Origin: an uncultured Solirubrobacterales bacterium
GTDB lineage: Bacteria > Actinomycetota > Thermoleophilia > Solirubrobacterales > 70-9
Reading direction: 5' to 3'
Length of the DNA: 8,104 nucleotides
Assembly (NCBI GenBank): GCA_937910825.1
Contig: CALEMO010000017.1
Coordinates: 1 to 8,104 of the forward strand
Numbering within the stretch: the first letter of the stretch is position 1; each line of letters starts with the position of its first letter. A program made the translations under genes and the position numbers. Of this stretch, positions 6,559 through 8,104 are shown piece after piece. The notes beneath the pieces were generated by a model that worked only from the letters and a program-made list of their open reading frames with translations, searched no databases and was not told the DNA's origin.

Positions 6559-7287
6559 GTGAAAGACGTGATTCAGACAGTAGGCGCTTACGCAGGAATA
6601 ATTTCCCTGTTGGGTGTCGTCGTGCTCGCGATGCTTGCGTTTTCGCAGGCCCGCGACCTGCGCCGGCTGCGTGAATGGGCAGGTGGCGCGCCCGAGCGCG
6701 ATGCCGAAGTTCGCGAAGTAAGCGAACTGGTCGCAGATGAACGCTCTCAGGAACTCAAGGCCCTCGCCGATCGTGAGCAGCGTCGCCTCGAGCGGACCGG
6801 GATGGCGGAAGGATCTTTCTGGGATCGCCTGGGCCGCACCGGGCGCGTGCTGACGATCATCGCCGCGGTGCTCGTGCTGGGTGCCGGCGCCGCCTATGCG
6901 GGCACGACGCTTCTCGGCGGCGATGATCCCGCGTCAACGGGCGGCAAGAAGAGCAATCAGGCCTCGGCCACCGTCGAAAAGCCGGCCGACATCAGGACCG
7001 CGGTGCTCAACGGCACCGGCGGTGCACAGGTCGGCCTGGCCAACGAATACGCGACCGTGCTCGAAGACGATGGCTTCCGCATGGGTACGGTCACTGACGC
7101 GACCGAAACCTTCACGTCGAGCGTGGTCATGTTCTCCCCGGGCAACGAAATTGCAGCGAAGAAAGTTGGTCGTGCAGTCGGCATCAATGCAACGGAGCCG
7201 ATTACCCCGGAGGTCGCAGACATCGTCGGTGGCGCCATGGCAACAGCCATTATCGGTACGGATAATTCGGCCCTGCCTGGTGGCTAG
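6559..7287 (+). CDS. Two-TM membrane protein with solo C-terminal LytR_C domain
   Basis: The 242-residue product has TM1 at about 8-28, a charged, probably helical cytoplasmic loop (30-95, rich in Arg/Glu, possible coiled coil at 45-82), TM2 at about 97-118, a polar linker, and a LytR_C domain at about 144-235. The domain opens with IRTAVLNGTGGAQVGLA and later has VVMFSPGNE, matching the VLNGTG and YxPG pattern of that family. Arg-rich flanks (ARDLRRLREW, DRLGRTGR) put the loop inside and the LytR_C domain outside. No LCP phosphotransferase domain is present, so it is not itself a glycopolymer ligase. Solo LytR_C proteins such as mycobacterial VirR and Cei act in envelope integrity, but they are usually described with one TM helix. 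Start is GTG with GGAG 8 nt upstream. Its TAG shares one base with the next gene's GTG, so the two are probably coupled. Confidence 0.85.
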   Translation: MKDVIQTVGAYAGIISLLGVVVLAMLAFSQARDLRRLREWAGGAPERDAEVREVSELVADERSQELKALADREQRRLERTGMAEGSFWDRLGRTGRVLTIIAAVLVLGAGAAYAGTTLLGGDDPASTGGKKSNQASATVEKPADIRTAVLNGTGGAQVGLANEYATVLEDDGFRMGTVTDATETFTSSVVMFSPGNEIAAKKVGRAVGINATEPITPEVADIVGGAMATAIIGTDNSALPGG

Positions 7288-7835
7288 TGGCTGAGTCCGA
7301 TCTCCCCGGTCGGCTGAAGTGGGTGGCCCCGATCGCTATCGGGCTGCTCTTCATCGCCACGGTCGGGGCTTTCGGCTGGTCTCAGAGACTCAAACGCGAG
7401 CCGCTGGTCATCGACCGGGTTGAGTTCGTGGCGGCCGGTTCGCCCGAGATCAAGGCGACCGTCTTCACTCCGAACGGAGACTGCCTGCGCGATACGATCT
7501 CGATCAACTTCAGGACGACCAAGTCCGATGACGCCTCCGTGGAAATCATCGGCCCCGGCGGCAAGGTGATCCGCACCCTCGAAGAGGACCTCTTTTTCAA
7601 GCGCTACCGGGAGCACTCGCTGCCATGGGACGGACGAAAAGACAACGGCGTCGTACCCGAAACGGACCAGTACCGGGTACGGGTGAATATGAAAGGGCTC
7701 GACCGGGTGCTCTACCTGCCCGGACGGATCCGCCTGCGCAAGGTCGAGCGGTCGGCCAGCTCCTGTGAAACAGATGCGGCCGGCCGGGCCAAGGCCGGCG
7801 ATCGGCCGGCTGTCACGGGGAACAGCCAGGGATGA
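7287..7835 (+). CDS. Single-TM anchored protein with FlgD-like Ig fold
   Basis: The 182-residue product has one N-terminal TM helix (about 11-31) preceded by Arg9/Lys11, so the rest should lie outside the membrane. Residues 57-152 resemble the FlgD_ig-type beta-sandwich: FTPNGDCLRDTISINF (60-75), GGKVIRTLEE (91-100), a WDGRKDNG turn (114-121) and QYRVRV (128-133), followed by a last strand IRLRKV. No flagellar gene is nearby, and this fold also occurs in many surface proteins, so a flagellar hook role is not implied. Cys66 (in the PNGDC turn) and Cys160 are the only cysteines and may form a disulfide. The C-terminal 25 residues are low-complexity, Ala/Gly/Arg-rich and probably disordered. Start is GTG, overlapping the previous stop by 1 nt; the stop overlaps the next ATG (ATGA). 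The molecular function is unknown; an accessory or scaffold role for its membrane-bound neighbours is inferred. Confidence 0.8.
   Translation: MAESDLPGRLKWVAPIAIGLLFIATVGAFGWSQRLKREPLVIDRVEFVAAGSPEIKATVFTPNGDCLRDTISINFRTTKSDDASVEIIGPGGKVIRTLEEDLFFKRYREHSLPWDGRKDNGVVPETDQYRVRVNMKGLDRVLYLPGRIRLRKVERSASSCETDAAGRAKAGDRPAVTGNSQG
7779..7799. repeat. GC-only 7-bp inverted repeat (possible RNA hairpin) inside the FlgD-like CDS
   Basis: GCCGGCC at 7779-7785 and GGCCGGC at 7793-7799 are perfect inverted copies around a 7-nt loop (gggccaa). A further GGCCGGC at 7804-7810 could pair with the left arm instead. The structure lies 33 nt before the ATG of the next gene. It could slow or couple translation, or be a by-product of Ala/Gly/Arg codons in a GC-rich genome. 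Confidence 0.35.
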
Positions 7836-8104
7836 TCGACGCGATTTTCGCCCTCTTCGCCGCTGGTCTGGCGGCGATCGTGATTCTGGAAGCTCCGTCG
7901 CGCCGCCGTTCCTTGGCGATGGCGGCGGCGTTGCTGCTGGCACCGGCATTGATCGCCGCTGACCAGTGGAATGCGACCCAGGTCGAAGAGCTACGCAGCT
8001 CGCCCCTGCTGCTGCTAGTTGCGCTGGCCGTGCTCGGTGCAGTGGTGGCGGGGCTTGCCCTGCTGCTCGTTCGCCGACCGGTGCTGTTGCCAGTATTAGT
8101 GCTG
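7832..8104 (+). CDS. Polytopic membrane protein, 3'-truncated by the window edge; possibly O-antigen ligase/polymerase-like
   Basis: An open frame of 91 codons starts with ATG at 7832, in a 4-nt ATGA overlap with the stop of the FlgD-like gene, and runs off the window. Hydrophobic segments lie at about residues 2-18 (IDAIFALFAAGLAAIVI), 28-42, and 56-75, with the frame still hydrophobic at the window edge. The Arg-rich turn SRRRS (23-27) and RRP (78-80) suggest cytoplasmic loops, with a short polar stretch at 43-54 (ADQWNATQVEEL) outside. This pattern and the glycan-synthesis context fit the N-terminus of an O-antigen ligase/polymerase (Wzy/WaaL-like) protein. No diagnostic motif is within the window, so that function is inference. 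The predicted membrane topology is better supported than the family. Confidence 0.7.
   Translation, partial: MIDAIFALFAAGLAAIVILEAPSRRRSLAMAAALLLAPALIAADQWNATQVEELRSSPLLLLVALAVLGAVVAGLALLLVRRPVLLPVLVL

Noticed and set aside
7284..7949. 221-codon minus-strand open frame over the FlgD-like gene and the next start
   Set aside because: The sense strand has recognisable domains and overlapping start/stop signals; the antisense product is Pro/Arg-rich with no motif.

Overview
The window looks like chromosomal DNA from a high-GC Gram-positive bacterium, most likely an actinobacterium. The evidence is strongly GC-biased third codon positions, frequent GTG starts, a Ser/Thr kinase with a discoidin-like extracytoplasmic domain, and a stand-alone LytR_C protein. 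The order of cell-envelope genes suggests Thermoleophilia/Solirubrobacterales, but that placement is inference from gene content, not from a marker. No rRNA, tRNA, CRISPR array, transposase or integrase is visible, and coding density is very high.

Layout. (1) The window opens inside a plus-strand D-alanine--D-alanine ligase (ddl); only its C-terminal two thirds or so is present. (2) A minus-strand block follows, read from 4510 down to 641: undecaprenyl-diphosphatase (uppP), phosphoribosylformylglycinamidine cyclo-ligase (purM, overlapping uppP by 8 nt), a C-terminally truncated DJ-1/PfpI-like gene 6 nt after purM, and a membrane-anchored Ser/Thr protein kinase that ends tail-to-tail with ddl across 12 nt. 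(3) After a divergent intergenic gap of about 70 bp comes a plus-strand block: a membrane-bound CapD/WbpM-type nucleotide-sugar dehydratase/epimerase, a two-TM protein with a C-terminal LytR_C domain, a single-TM protein with a FlgD-like Ig fold, and the start of a very hydrophobic membrane protein. The last three are joined by 1-nt and 4-nt overlaps.

Most of the genes concern the cell envelope. Ddl makes the D-Ala-D-Ala dipeptide of peptidoglycan. UppP regenerates the undecaprenyl-phosphate carrier used for peptidoglycan and surface glycans. The CapD-like enzyme modifies UDP-sugars for exopolysaccharide or glycoprotein glycans. The kinase could sense the cell surface. The last three genes look like a translationally coupled set acting at or outside the membrane. 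PurM is the metabolic outlier, tied to uppP by overlapping reading frames.

The best candidate for something not well described is the coupled LytR_C / FlgD-like / multi-TM cassette at the right end. Other points worth checking are the truncated DJ-1 gene, the kinase's discoidin-like sensor, and the Met-for-Tyr active site in the sugar dehydratase.
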